In this document: one piece after another, positions 1-10,317 of the stretch
Numbering within the stretch: the stretch's first letter is position 1
Layout: each line of letters begins with the position of its first letter
Source of the DNA: Cerrena zonata
Lineage: Eukaryota > Basidiomycota > Agaricomycetes > Polyporales > Cerrenaceae
Direction of reading: 5' to 3'
DNA length: 64,000 nucleotides
Assembly (NCBI GenBank): GCA_038087015.1
Contig: JASBNA010000045.1
Coordinates: 124,001-188,000, forward strand
Program-made: the position numbers and the translations under genes
The notes under the pieces: model-generated
Seen by the model: the letters and a program-made list of their open reading frames with translations, nothing else
What the model was told of the DNA's origin: nothing
Databases searched by the model: none

Positions 1-1691
1 GAAAAAACTTTTGCTGACAATACAAGTATTTCATACCTTACTTTTTCGGCCTCTTTCACAAAATTTTTAATCAAAATCCTCATTACATCAGGAGCTATAG
101 TATTCTGTGCAACTCCTGTGAATTCCCCAATTATCCAAATGATACTGGCTTTAGCATCGCTTTCTAAGTTCACTTCATCATCTTTCAAAATTAATGAAAG
201 TCTGTATGTGGTCTTCATTATATCTTGTTTTACATCTTCGGAATTGTGCACAGTTGATTGACTTTGTTTTTGCTGAATCAAGTACCTTGTAACGGTCAAA
301 AGTTCATTTAAAATACCCCCACCGGTCCTTTTGATTTGTTTAGAGCACCATTTTAAAATCTTTTCATTCCAATATGGGGATATCTGGGAGCAACAACCAA
401 TTGCCTTTATTGCTTCTTTGGCAATAAGTAAATGGTTATTTGAGTTTAATGCATAATATTTTAACTCATCAAGAATTATCTTGACGTTGTTTTCACTAAT
501 CAAGGAAGACAAAATCTGAAGTTTGCAAGTAGCAATCGGTATTGTATCCGAAGGGAAAAGGTAAAATTTTTTGTAGTATTGACCAAAGATGGATTTGTCA
601 TGAGAAGAAACCATTGATATTGTCTGCAATGCAAACAAAGAAATTTGGTTGTTTTTCGATCCTGTAGCAAGTTTACATAATGCCGCATTTAGTTTGAAGT
701 GTTTGAAAGTCAGTGGGGGTGCTAATAGATAAATAGCTTTTGAGATGCTAAGAATAACAAATTCAGATCTTGAATAAACTAAAACTTTCAAGGAATTGAG
801 AAATAGTTCGAGATCACTGTCCATTGATACATCGTAGACTGGGAAAGGTATATCTGAATAATCGTCCGGCAAATTGATAACTTGGTTTTCTTCGCTTCTA
901 AGATATAATTTTGGCCTAGGTAAGAACTTCCGTGAATATTCAACTAATATTTCTATTAAATAGCATTGGGCCCATTCGTCAAGCTGGGACATAATTTCAG
1001 CAAATCTTCGAAAGTTTCCGTGAATCGGATCCCATTTCTTACGATTATTGTTAAGCTCAACTTTTATCTTATAGTAGGCTTTAATCGCCGAGCCAACAAC
1101 CAAAGGATCACTGTCAGCAATAAGTTGACATAAATATTCAAACAATTGCTTTCTATTGATATTTGGGATCTCGTATGCTTTGGCTATAGCTATAGCCGTA
1201 CCAGCTCTTACCCATGGTGTTGGATCAGTCACTGTTCTCTTAATGCACAACAATAAAAGTGAAGAAATTTCTGGGATCCTGATACCTGCAAGAGATCTAA
1301 TAGCTGTTGTTCTTGAGGAGGCATTCTTATCACTTAATGACTTCTGGATCGAATTGATTGATAATAATGCCGTGTCTGGTTGAACTTCGGCGTACCTAGT
1401 TAAATAGATCAAAACTAAGTATTTTATTTTTAAATTGGAGGAAGTTACATTCTTCACAACATCGGCAAAATGAGTCAACCCATCTTCCCCTCTTGAAATT
1501 AGTGATATAACACATTTCATCCCATTTAAAACATCTCTATCAAGCCTAGAATTTAACAATTTTGAAATCTCTTGTGGGCGCAACGAGCTTGGGGTGTCGG
1601 TCAACCTGGAAGAGGCTGACACCGCTGCTTCAATAGTGAGGTCCTTTGCGGACTCCAACATGGAAGATATTTTTGCTAGAGATTCAGTCAT
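1..1691 (-). CDS. APL6: AP-3 adaptor complex beta subunit, N-terminal part
   Basis: Large beta subunit of the AP-3 adaptor, which sorts cargo such as alkaline phosphatase and syntaxins from Golgi to vacuole in yeast. The frame is open from the ATG at 1691 to the window edge (563 codons), so the C-terminal part lies outside. The translation begins MTESLAKISSM and aligns with S. cerevisiae Apl6 through the adaptin HEAT solenoid: HFADVVKN near the start, then TLLSINSLQKSLSD-like text, HGNFRRFAEIMSQLD and WIIGEF near the edge. The ATG at 1691 was chosen because an in-frame TGA lies about 60 bases upstream and the family starts at this point. No frameshift was seen. Identification rests on remembered family sequence. 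Confidence 0.88.
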   Translation of the reverse strand, partial: MTESLAKISSMLESAKDLTIEAAVSASSRLTDTPSSLRPQEISKLLNSRLDRDVLNGMKCVISLISRGEDGLTHFADVVKNVTSSNLKIKYLVLIYLTRYAEVQPDTALLSINSIQKSLSDKNASSRTTAIRSLAGIRIPEISSLLLLCIKRTVTDPTPWVRAGTAIAIAKAYEIPNINRKQLFEYLCQLIADSDPLVVGSAIKAYYKIKVELNNNRKKWDPIHGNFRRFAEIMSQLDEWAQCYLIEILVEYSRKFLPRPKLYLRSEENQVINLPDDYSDIPFPVYDVSMDSDLELFLNSLKVLVYSRSEFVILSISKAIYLLAPPLTFKHFKLNAALCKLATGSKNNQISLFALQTISMVSSHDKSIFGQYYKKFYLFPSDTIPIATCKLQILSSLISENNVKIILDELKYYALNSNNHLLIAKEAIKAIGCCSQISPYWNEKILKWCSKQIKRTGGGILNELLTVTRYLIQQKQSQSTVHNSEDVKQDIMKTTYRLSLILKDDEVNLESDAKASIIWIIGEFTGVAQNTIAPDVMRILIKNFVKEAEKVRYEILVLSAKVF

Positions 1692-1943
1692 CTTATGCAG
1701 AGCTCTAGTTGAAACCTCGCTCAATCCAGGGTATTCTCTTCTCAAACAAGATCAATTGTAAAGCTATGCTTGAACATTGAACAACTTATTAGTCTCAAAT
1801 AAAAAATCCGAATGAAAAGAGAAAAAAAGAATCAGATTTGTGCGTAGACTTCCTAAACAGGAAAGGTATGACAACTTGAGGAAATATAAACTTTACAATT
1901 ACTGCAAAAATGGCTATAAACTATGCATTACTTCATTATATTT

Positions 1944-4900
1944 TCAACGTTTGGCCCTTTTGTTTAGTTTGTCAGCAGCAGACTTCATCCTTTTTCCTAG
2001 TCCAATGCTTTTTCTTAGAGAGGTTGACTCCTGAGGGAAGAATTCACCAATTGTGGATTGAGTTCCTTCTGCTCGCTTTTTATTGATATCTTTCACTAGT
2101 GGAACCAAAACCTCGTCTACTCTAGCTTGCGACCATCGCAAACTGAACATAAGAAATGATCTTATCTGATCTAAGTTGGGGATTCCCCAACTAAAGTCGC
2201 TTGCATCATGGTCAACCTCAGGTTTTGTATATGCATCTCTTATGGTAGGATCAGGAAAAGAATCAGGAAGAAACAATTTACCGCTTTTTATCCTGTTTAG
2301 CAAGTTTCTTTTCAAGCTTGTTTGATCCTTTTTATCTGGGATCCTTTGAGTATTTTCATCGAACCAATTTTTGAATGCCTTTAGTGTCCCGAATTCTGCC
2401 AAAATTTCCATTGCCAAAACTGGACCTATGCCTTTTATACCTTCTGTATAATCGCTACCTAATAAAAGCCCCAACTCTATAAGCTTCTCTTGAGTGAGAC
2501 CCACTTTGCCTTCTATGTCATCCACCATGTAACACTCCACATACTGCTTCTGATTGAACATGTTTTTATATATTCTATCTCCTCCAAATAAAAAGCAATC
2601 ACTATCATCTGTTATAATACCATCAACTAATTTCAACCGGTATAATTCAGCACATTGGGCTTCGGCTTCCATGGGTGCAGTAATGTAAGGAATACCGAAT
2701 CTTTTGAGTAACTCTTGAACATCCGTAATCATGTTTTGAGTAACTTCATCGGAATCTCTCTTATCTTTTTGGAGCTTCTCTTGCATTAACTGTGCGTCAG
2801 TAACGCTAGTTCCTAGACCCAAGTTGCTATTCATATTTTTTGATTTAATTTGAGACCGGAAGTGCTCATCTTCTTCTTCTTCCACTCTAAGCTGTTCTGC
2901 CAAATTATTTTCTTCTTCTTCCTCGAAATCGTAATCTAAAATAGCTGCTTTTCTTCCTGGTTTTTTTTCTTCAACTTCTTCTACCCCATGTTGAGGACTC
3001 GACTGCTCATTATCTTCTTGAGATGGATAAACATCACTTCTGGCAATCTCTTCAATTTCATCCGGTGACATTTCTTCGTTCCCTTCACTTTCTTCATTGT
3101 TTTCATTCATCAATTCTTGGGCCTCTCTCCAACTTATAAGTCCTGCGGCTTCGTCATCATCCTCCTTTCTTTCCTGAAAAGAAGGCCTTGTGGTTTCAGC
3201 TCTTTGGATATGTGGGTTTTGTGCAGGGGAAATACTATCATTAAACCAGGAAGGTAACTCACGAGGTTTTTCTGGTTTTGAATTTGGCTCTTCTTCGTCA
3301 TCAATGTCTGAAGAGTTATCTTCCAATTGGATCAGATCTTGTTTTCTCAGACTATCTTCATGAACAATATTAACTTTTATTTCCTCTTCATGTGGAGCTT
3401 CTTTCTTTTCACCTTTCGACATGACATTAGTGCCAGTATTTTCTTTCTCTTTTTCATCGTATCCGTGATCCTCTCGTGGAACGCTCTTACCATTTCCCAA
3501 TACTTTATCTGGAGTTAGATCAATAAAGTTAATATTGGGATTCGTTGATGCATGTTCCTCTTTTTTAAAGCTTTGAGTCTTTTGGGACCAAGTATTATCT
3601 GGAGCCTTTTTGCCAAATAATAAAGACTGGTCAAAGTTGAATAATAAACTAGATTGGGGATTTTCTACTTTCTTCAAGTCAAGATCTTTCCTAGCTACTC
3701 CCTGGTTAAACTTTTTCTCTTGTTCTTCAAGATTGAGTAAGTCCCTTTTAGATTCTTCGATAGCTTGTTTAAGTTCGATTTCATCAAAATCTTCATTTCT
3801 ATATGGTGGGGCAGAAACTACTTGTTCCAACTTATCCTCACCCGTCGCGTGAGCAGTTCCAGGGTCTTCATCTCTATATTGGTCGTAAATGGATTCAATG
3901 ACTGCTTTTTGCATGTTTCTTTCTTCCTCTGTCTCTTCGTTTTCGTTTGATGAAACGTCTTCCCATTCGACTTCACTGTCTTCTTCTTGTTTTTCATTCT
4001 CTTTTTTGGTGCTTTTGTTATCTTCTAATTCTTCTTTCATCGAATTGATGACTTCTCTTGGAACTTCTCCATTCTCGTCCAACATGATTGGATTTGATTC
4101 TTGCTCGCCTCCGTCGGTCAAAGCTAACGTCCAGCCATCAGAATTCCTCACCAAAGCATATTTACGATCTTTGTCACCAGAAATTCTCTTTGTTACATTA
4201 CCACCATCTTCACTCATACCACTTACATTCATTAACCTTTGAGTATAGAAGTTTCTTTTTTGAACTTGTTGAATCTGGAATTTTGAAAAATCCAAGCTAT
4301 TGGGGAAAAGCGTTTCTAGTTGATCTTTACTGAATCCCATTCTTAACCTGGAGCGTAGTCTTAAATGGGATAAAATCATATATTGAGTAGGGGTCGGTAA
4401 TTCTGCAAATTCCTTAGACGCAGGATCAACCGTATTGATATCTATACCATCAACAATGTCAAAAGAATAATCATACTGCTCTTGAAACTCATCCTCGGGC
4501 ATTATACGGGCGTCTTTTCTCGATACTTTGAATTTATTCAACTCTGGTAGATGGTATTCGTCGCGTCGAACAAAAACATTGTTTTCTTTATCATTATTTG
4601 CTTGACTAGGTGAGCCATGCTGAGGATGTAGATTTGGAAGATCTTCCAAATAAACAGTATCTCCTTCTGTAGCTGGTTTCTTCGTCATTTCGGCTTCCCT
4701 TTGCACCTGCACTGCTAGTAACCGTTGTGCTGTTTGGGCAAGACTTTCCCGATGTCCTTCTCTTCTTTCTCGTCTTTTAAGTATAGTTCTTCTCTTCAAG
4801 GAAGGGGCACCCCCATCAAATACAAAGATAGGTAGAATTCCATAGTATAATAGCTTGCATATCCTTCTAAAGAACCCGACTATATGCGATTGAGGTAATG

Positions 4901-5045
4901 CATTACCCTCAGAGTCTCTTACTGCTTTAAGAAATTGATATATCCAAATCGATGCATCCACCGCCATTCGCTTTCGAGATAATGCCTCTAATCTGACTGG
5001 TCTAGCCGTGGGACCTAGTATCTCCCATAAAGATGTAACACCCAT
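1944..5045 (-). CDS. RAD2: XPG-family nucleotide-excision-repair endonuclease Rad2
   Basis: Structure-specific endonuclease that makes the 3' incision in nucleotide excision repair, acting with TFIIH in the nucleus. At 1033 aa it matches the usual Rad2 length. The N domain is residues 1-95 (starts MGVTSLWEIL, with VDASIWIYQF and FVFDGGAP). A long acidic spacer follows (about 100-740), as in Rad2/XPG and unlike FEN1. The I domain starts near 780 and carries the catalytic acids in MEAEAQC (around 794) and ITDDSDCF (around 813), followed by the helix-two-turn-helix LLLGSDYTEGIKGIG. A canonical PCNA-interacting box, QSTIGEFF, lies at 996-1003, before a basic tail that may be a nuclear localisation signal. 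It is divergently transcribed from the small gene at 5427. Confidence 0.96.
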   Translation of the reverse strand: MGVTSLWEILGPTARPVRLEALSRKRMAVDASIWIYQFLKAVRDSEGNALPQSHIVGFFRRICKLLYYGILPIFVFDGGAPSLKRRTILKRRERREGHRESLAQTAQRLLAVQVQREAEMTKKPATEGDTVYLEDLPNLHPQHGSPSQANNDKENNVFVRRDEYHLPELNKFKVSRKDARIMPEDEFQEQYDYSFDIVDGIDINTVDPASKEFAELPTPTQYMILSHLRLRSRLRMGFSKDQLETLFPNSLDFSKFQIQQVQKRNFYTQRLMNVSGMSEDGGNVTKRISGDKDRKYALVRNSDGWTLALTDGGEQESNPIMLDENGEVPREVINSMKEELEDNKSTKKENEKQEEDSEVEWEDVSSNENEETEEERNMQKAVIESIYDQYRDEDPGTAHATGEDKLEQVVSAPPYRNEDFDEIELKQAIEESKRDLLNLEEQEKKFNQGVARKDLDLKKVENPQSSLLFNFDQSLLFGKKAPDNTWSQKTQSFKKEEHASTNPNINFIDLTPDKVLGNGKSVPREDHGYDEKEKENTGTNVMSKGEKKEAPHEEEIKVNIVHEDSLRKQDLIQLEDNSSDIDDEEEPNSKPEKPRELPSWFNDSISPAQNPHIQRAETTRPSFQERKEDDDEAAGLISWREAQELMNENNEESEGNEEMSPDEIEEIARSDVYPSQEDNEQSSPQHGVEEVEEKKPGRKAAILDYDFEEEEENNLAEQLRVEEEEDEHFRSQIKSKNMNSNLGLGTSVTDAQLMQEKLQKDKRDSDEVTQNMITDVQELLKRFGIPYITAPMEAEAQCAELYRLKLVDGIITDDSDCFLFGGDRIYKNMFNQKQYVECYMVDDIEGKVGLTQEKLIELGLLLGSDYTEGIKGIGPVLAMEILAEFGTLKAFKNWFDENTQRIPDKKDQTSLKRNLLNRIKSGKLFLPDSFPDPTIRDAYTKPEVDHDASDFSWGIPNLDQIRSFLMFSLRWSQARVDEVLVPLVKDINKKRAEGTQSTIGEFFPQESTSLRKSIGLGKRMKSAADKLNKRAKR

Positions 5046-5426
5046 TTCTCAATGTCTATGCAACTCCAGCGAATCCAGCAAGTCCTCGGTATTGCCATGG
5101 ATCAAAATGAAATGTATTCAGGCATATCTTACTATTCTTCTCTATAAAACCTCTCAAATCTTGCTCCCGTCGTGTGTGTGCAGCTTTTCTGCAACCTTCC
5201 TCAATAGTAATTAGCTGCTAATTTAGCGATGGAAAAAAAAAAAGGCTACTCCACAAACGAGTAGTAATTATGATTGCAAAATGTTCAATAAATTCCCGCT
5301 GGAAAACGGATTTATAGTACAAGAGGCATTCGGAAGAGTTCCTACATTGATTGTGACATAACAGAAAGTTGGTAGGACCATTGCCTATAAGTAATATTTC
5401 TCGTATTGAGATACTGGGGAGCTCAA
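5046..5426. promoter_or_regulatory. Divergent promoter region between RAD2 and the 5427 gene
   Basis: 381 bases without a gene. It must hold the promoters of both flanking genes. It contains an A11 tract at about 5233-5243. I see no MCB (ACGCGT) or other site I can name. Confidence 0.4.
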
Positions 5427-5915
5427 ATGAAAAATATAAAGCGAAGAGAACCATTTTCTTCAGCTGAACGGATAAGTCAGCAGGCTAATTTAAAGAACAA
5501 GCAGGCAATAGCGGATTATTTTAATAAGGATATTTCAGGAGTTAGCAATGGCCACACTACAAGTGCAAATGATTTTACAAAATTTGATCCTAAAACGGAG
5601 GAAAATCCTTCAGCTAAAGAAAAAGTGAACGCGTGGATTAAGAATTTACCATACTGGAAGATAGAGGAAGGTCCTTGGGTCACTAGCTGTTTTCCTGGAA
5701 TTGTGACTAGTGAGAGTATAGACTACGATGAAATGGATTGTTGTGATGCAGATGATATCCAGGAGCTACAGTCACGAAAGATTACTCGTTATGTGATTGA
5801 ATTATACTATTCCGATGCAGAAATCATCAAGTATGGATTTAATGAAGATGAACTAGTTCTTTTGGGAGAAAATCAAAAACATTCGAACGAAAAATTTTTT
5901 GAATGGAAAAATTAA
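5427..5915 (+). CDS. Uncharacterised 162-residue protein
   Basis: Not recognised. The open frame extends upstream only through a TTG, so the ATG at 5427 is taken as the start (MKNIKRREPF). The N-terminal third is basic and polar. The C-terminal half is acidic and looks folded, with a tryptophan/aromatic-rich stretch (KNLPYWKIEEGPWVTSCFPG), a cysteine pair in DEMDCCDADD, and a strand-helix pattern near KITRYVIELYYSD. No signal peptide or membrane segment is visible. It is divergent from RAD2 and convergent with HSH155, with only 33 bases between the two stop codons. Codon use resembles its neighbours, so it is probably a real lineage-restricted gene. Confidence 0.6.
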   Translation: MKNIKRREPFSSAERISQQANLKNKQAIADYFNKDISGVSNGHTTSANDFTKFDPKTEENPSAKEKVNAWIKNLPYWKIEEGPWVTSCFPGIVTSESIDYDEMDCCDADDIQELQSRKITRYVIELYYSDAEIIKYGFNEDELVLLGENQKHSNEKFFEWKN

Positions 5916-5948
5916 GTTTATTAAGATTAAAATTAATACATAAACTAT

Positions 5949-8900
5949 TTATAGGAAAATATCGAGTTCCTCAATTTCGTAGTTAAAATTACTTTCATCA
6001 GGAAGTGTATCTATCCTTGGATAATATGGGACTAGGGTATCACTATTTTGTACGTAAGCAGCATTATACATTTTCCAATACGGAGCTCTCACTTTTCTAG
6101 CAGGATGGAATAGACCTGCCCAAACATAATTTGTATAAGTACCATTCCCAAGAACGAGTCTTAATGCATCAAGACTTTCCAAAACACGACTGATTACATG
6201 GGGAGAAGTTATAAAGATATTTGGTAATAGCAAATTCAAGTAATGAATAAATACATCGAAATATCCATCGTTTGTCAACCCAATACAATTAAGAGCCATG
6301 TGTCTTATTACTGCAGCTGCAGTTTGCCGATGTACCAAGTCCCTATCAGTTAATGCGTTTTCTAGTAATGGAGTTATAGCATATAAATAATCTTTAATCA
6401 TATCTCCCTGAATATACTCAAATAGAAAACTGAGAGCTTTCAATAAACCGTTTTGAACATTTTTGTCGGGAATCCTATATTCATTCATCAAAGCTGGAAG
6501 TACTGTGAAAGGTTCACAAGTTTCAGCAACGATCCCAATGGCAACCGCAGTACAAACTCTTAGTTGTCTTTCTTGTACTCTCAAATTGTTCAATAACATT
6601 GCAAGTACATCTTGTGGTCCGATTGTCTTTGCAATATATCCGAAAGTTCTATTAGCTGCAATCCTAATTCTTTTCTTCGTGCTTTTCAACATGTCCAACA
6701 TTTCAAAACAGATACGCATCCATTCTTTGGCATTTATCGTTTCAGCATTTTTTTTGGCAATCAATCCAACAAGCTTAACTGAAGCTTCCTGAACTTTTTC
6801 ATGTCTGTTCTTTAAAATGGGGGTCAAAGTTGGTAATATTTGATTAAGAGAAGGATTCAGCATTAAATATAAAGATGTTTTATCAATGGAATCAATGCAA
6901 GCGTAAAGAGAATTCAAAATTGATCCCAATACTTCAGGATATACTTCACCTAATGATTCGTATAATATTAAAACCAACTTGAGTAGTATCTGTTCATCAT
7001 TTTCGGAACAAATTTTGATAACCGGAGCGATGGTGGTGATCAAATCTGATGACTGTTGTCTAACTTCAGAAGATTTATTCTTCAAACGATACAAAATCGT
7101 ACTTATGATAGAATTCATATGTGGTTTGACTCTAATTCCAAGAGTTTTCACAACCGTCCCAAATGCTTGCAAATATATATGTTGCTGCATCGTTTGTTCT
7201 TGAAATGCAAATAGGATACCGTCAACCAATCTTGCCTCAAGATGTGAGTCCAACCCTATCAATTCATCTTTTCCAGTGATAATCATTTTATTGATAGCTT
7301 CTAAACTCATCTTTCTTAAATTTTCATTTTCGTCTTTTGTAAATAAAACAATCATTTCCAATATATCGAGAAACTCAAAACTAAGTGCAAGCTGAGTTGT
7401 AGTATCTACCACTAATCTACTTAATTGTTGTGAATCAGTTGCAATTCTCCTATTCCAAAAAAATTTGAAGAATGGCTGAACAACCTCAGTATCATATTTT
7501 GTAAATAACGATTTGGACATGGGCAAATTCGCTAAAATAGTTAAAATAGCTATTTTCATGTCATTATCCGGTGACTGAAATTCTCTGGTAATAACATACA
7601 TTAATTCTTTAGTGTAATAATTTGAGTATTCCTCATAATTTGGATCATGCACCATCAAGGGGATAACTGCTCCAATACATTTCAAAAAGCTTGCCAAACC
7701 TTTACCTCTATGTTTTTTCAATCCAATCCATGCTGGCTCTAAAATACTTTCAAAAGATTCTATCCCATATGGTTTAACACTTTCAGCCAATTGTGCTACC
7801 GTGGACGCTGCCATTGTACGAACCTGTAACATCTCATCAGACAAAACTGGCTTTAAAAGTTCTATTAATTGAGGTAAGTAAGGTAAAATAGAACTTCCAT
7901 TACCACCACCTAACATAACACATAACTGTTGAATAATTTTAACACCAGTATGTCTAGCCATCCAATTTTTTTTAGATTTGATTACTGCTTTTAAGAAAGG
8001 AAAGAAATTCACCAACCCTAACGTATTTGCCACTATTGCAAAAACCCTGGATGTTATATTCCTGATATATTCATCCACATGATCTAAATCTGGTCTTAAA
8101 TTAGAAATCATATTACTCAAACCAGCTGCTTTACTCAAACTTGATATTATTTCTCTTGCTTCAAGTCTCATTGTGAAATTTTCGTCGATTAATAAGGGTG
8201 ATATTACTATTAATATTTTGTCGGTATATGGGCGAACAAGATCATCGAGCTGAAATAGTATGCGACCAATAACTTTGACCAACAAATGGCGCTCTTGAAT
8301 ATCTAAAGATGGTTCTAATAAAATCGGTAATATTTGGTTGAATAGAAGTTTTGGGCCATATTTTCTGGAGCTGGCTATTAATTTTCGAAGAGAATGTTTT
8401 CTTGAACGCAAAGAGCCATTCTTTATCTTGAGAAGTAAGCTTAGTATTTCCAATTCGTTCTTTTGTTCGATGGTTTGATGGCCAGATGCTTCGTCAGACT
8501 GCACTAATTTCCCAAAATATTTCATGTCTACCTCCTTAAGTGGTATACCACTATACTCTGTATTTCTTGCAATTATCTGAGTTCCTTCCTCAGAGGGAGG
8601 CACATAATAATCTGGAGGTGCTTCTGTAATATCAGGCGCTAGACTTGGATCTAACGGCTTGTAGTCTGAGGGTGGAGGAACTATTCTGTATCCAGAAGGA
8701 AGAATTTTGTTTAACACATTATTATTCAATGGAATCCCATTGATTATAGGTACCTTTTCTTGCAAAACTAAATCACTGATGGAAATTTGTTGTTTTTGCC
8801 ATTCTTCAGGAGTCACATCCCACCTCTTCTTTCTCTTTCTTGGTAGTAATTTGGCTTGTTCACCATTTGCTTCTTTTTCCTTGATCAATTTCTTTACCCT

Positions 8901-9125
8901 AAATTCATCTCTTTCAAATGCACGTTGCTCCATCAATTCCTTATAGCTTTGAGTCGACTCAAGATCGATTTTCCTTTCGAATCTTTTCTTTTGATAGTCA
9001 TTCTGATTGATGTTATTTTTCAAATCTTGTGAGGAAATAGAATCATTCTCCTTGTACTCCTGGGCTAATTCATTCTGTAGGCCCTGAGGTATCGTATAGC
9101 TGCCCACTAGAGACTTTTTCGACAT
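5949..9125 (-). CDS. HSH155: SF3b155/SF3B1 splicing factor Hsh155
   Basis: Largest subunit of SF3b in the U2 snRNP. It clamps the branch-site duplex during prespliceosome assembly. 1058 aa. The N-terminal arm carries the RWDVTPEEW block (residues 101-109), known in this family as a U2AF/Prp11-side contact. HEAT repeats fill residues 220-1050 and end in the conserved LFHPARKVR and YPRIDTLP segments. Alignment by eye to human SF3B1 is strong (RHTGVKIIQQ, PYGIESFESIL, HRGKGLASFLK, EFQSPD, LKNRHEKVQE, FGYIAKTIGP). The residue matching the human cancer hotspot K666 is Lys396, while the K700 position is Gln434. There is a small glycine-rich insertion at 406-412 relative to human. The reading frame is uninterrupted. 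Confidence 0.96.
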   Translation of the reverse strand: MSKKSLVGSYTIPQGLQNELAQEYKENDSISSQDLKNNINQNDYQKKRFERKIDLESTQSYKELMEQRAFERDEFRVKKLIKEKEANGEQAKLLPRKRKKRWDVTPEEWQKQQISISDLVLQEKVPIINGIPLNNNVLNKILPSGYRIVPPPSDYKPLDPSLAPDITEAPPDYYVPPSEEGTQIIARNTEYSGIPLKEVDMKYFGKLVQSDEASGHQTIEQKNELEILSLLLKIKNGSLRSRKHSLRKLIASSRKYGPKLLFNQILPILLEPSLDIQERHLLVKVIGRILFQLDDLVRPYTDKILIVISPLLIDENFTMRLEAREIISSLSKAAGLSNMISNLRPDLDHVDEYIRNITSRVFAIVANTLGLVNFFPFLKAVIKSKKNWMARHTGVKIIQQLCVMLGGGNGSSILPYLPQLIELLKPVLSDEMLQVRTMAASTVAQLAESVKPYGIESFESILEPAWIGLKKHRGKGLASFLKCIGAVIPLMVHDPNYEEYSNYYTKELMYVITREFQSPDNDMKIAILTILANLPMSKSLFTKYDTEVVQPFFKFFWNRRIATDSQQLSRLVVDTTTQLALSFEFLDILEMIVLFTKDENENLRKMSLEAINKMIITGKDELIGLDSHLEARLVDGILFAFQEQTMQQHIYLQAFGTVVKTLGIRVKPHMNSIISTILYRLKNKSSEVRQQSSDLITTIAPVIKICSENDEQILLKLVLILYESLGEVYPEVLGSILNSLYACIDSIDKTSLYLMLNPSLNQILPTLTPILKNRHEKVQEASVKLVGLIAKKNAETINAKEWMRICFEMLDMLKSTKKRIRIAANRTFGYIAKTIGPQDVLAMLLNNLRVQERQLRVCTAVAIGIVAETCEPFTVLPALMNEYRIPDKNVQNGLLKALSFLFEYIQGDMIKDYLYAITPLLENALTDRDLVHRQTAAAVIRHMALNCIGLTNDGYFDVFIHYLNLLLPNIFITSPHVISRVLESLDALRLVLGNGTYTNYVWAGLFHPARKVRAPYWKMYNAAYVQNSDTLVPYYPRIDTLPDESNFNYEIEELDIFL

Positions 9126-9332
9126 ATTATTCGTTCTCCTTGACCTGTTTAGTTATGTTGTACAGTTGAAAGATTGTATTAACTTGAATATGGAGAGCGC
9201 ATCCAAAAGCTAGATGAGTAGTGCTGGTGTAAAATTTTATTGCTGCTAGTATCAATCAGTCCAAAAAAAAAAAAAATTTGAAAGAAGCTCTAACTATTGA
9301 AGACCTCTAGATCTTAATATACAAAAACAGAC

Positions 9333-10197
9333 ATGGCTAGTCAGAACTCGGTGGTTCTACTCAACAGGCTACTCTCTCTCAAGGAAAGCTCTCCCTTTTT
9401 ATTGGTTCTCGATTCGTTGGCCCAAACATCACATTACTTCATCCAAGAGGTTGCACATAAGTTTTCGAAATAATATAATATATTTGTCATTTGAGACTCT
9501 TAATAAGCCAAAGTATGCTAATGAGTTCTTAGATTGCTCTGTTATACCACAGCAAGAGATAATTGACTTTGTTCAGAAAAAAACCGGGGGTGTAACCACT
9601 AAGTCCTTAGTGATAATAGATTCGTTAAACTATATTGAAAATAAGAAATTAACCGAATTTATAACCAGTCTCATACTGCCTAATATCACAATCTTGGGTG
9701 TATTTCATACGCATGTCCCCCAGCCCTGCTAGCATCAACTATCCAAGCTCTATAAGTTTATTGAATTACGTTGCAAGCTCGATATTTGAGTTAGAGCCCA
9801 AGAAGTTGGATGATGAGGAAGCCGTGGATAATAAACTTAATAAGCTTCAATTCCGGTGAATCTGAATTTGAACTCTCCTGTTTTCAAGTTAATTCTCACC
9901 AATAGAAGAAAATCAGGTAGATCATTGACTTATCAATTCATCATCAATACAGAAAACCATACTTATGAGCCATTCAAAGAAAATACCGAAGAAGTGGAAG
10001 AAGATGAATCCTTATTGAAAGACCTCACCACGTTCAATTTGACCACCAACTCGAAACAAAAGCTTGCCAGAGAACAAGTTGAATTGCCATTTATGCAAGC
10101 TCAAGAAGCACTTGGCTCTGCTGGTGGGGCTATTGTTTACGAATTCGAAAAAGATGATGATTATGATGAAGAGGATCCGTACGAAGATCCGTTTTAA
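9333..10197 (+). CDS. IKI1: Elongator subunit Elp5 (Iki1), frame broken by three single-base indels
   Basis: Elp5 is one of the RecA-fold Elp4-5-6 subunits of Elongator, which modifies wobble uridines in tRNA. Translation in three frames aligns collinearly with S. cerevisiae Iki1: MASQNSVVLLNRLLSL from 9333, YLSFETLNKPKY from about 9481, SLVIIDSLNYI, then NRRKSGRSL, TTFNLTTNSKQKLA and the diagnostic acidic end EKDDDYDEEDPYEDPF. The breaks are at 9468-9470 (A run, one base too many), 9717-9721 (C5 run, one too many) and 9853-9854 (CC, one too few). With these allowed for, the gene is 287 codons plus stop, against 309 in S. cerevisiae. No GT...branch...AG intron fits the breaks. Sequencing error is the likeliest explanation, and a pseudogene is the alternative. 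Confidence 0.88.
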
Positions 10198-10317
10198 TGA
10201 TTTAGAGTTTATAGAATGTATATACGTTAAGTATGTTACTCTCCAATTGTAAAAATGACCTGAAGCACTTTCACAGCAGGACAAGATGCAAAAAAAAATC
10301 GAGAAAATGAAAAAGAA

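Noticed and set aside
3610..4333. Several open frames of 80-117 codons inside RAD2
   Set aside because: They lie antisense to the acidic spacer of RAD2. Their Ser/Phe-rich text is the complement of Glu/Asp/Lys codons.
9451..9732. Programmed +1 frameshifting in IKI1 (AAA-TAA context)
   Set aside because: The first break superficially resembles known +1 shift sites, but two more breaks in the same short gene, one in the opposite direction, and similar run-associated breaks in other genes make sequence error simpler. No stimulatory structure was seen.
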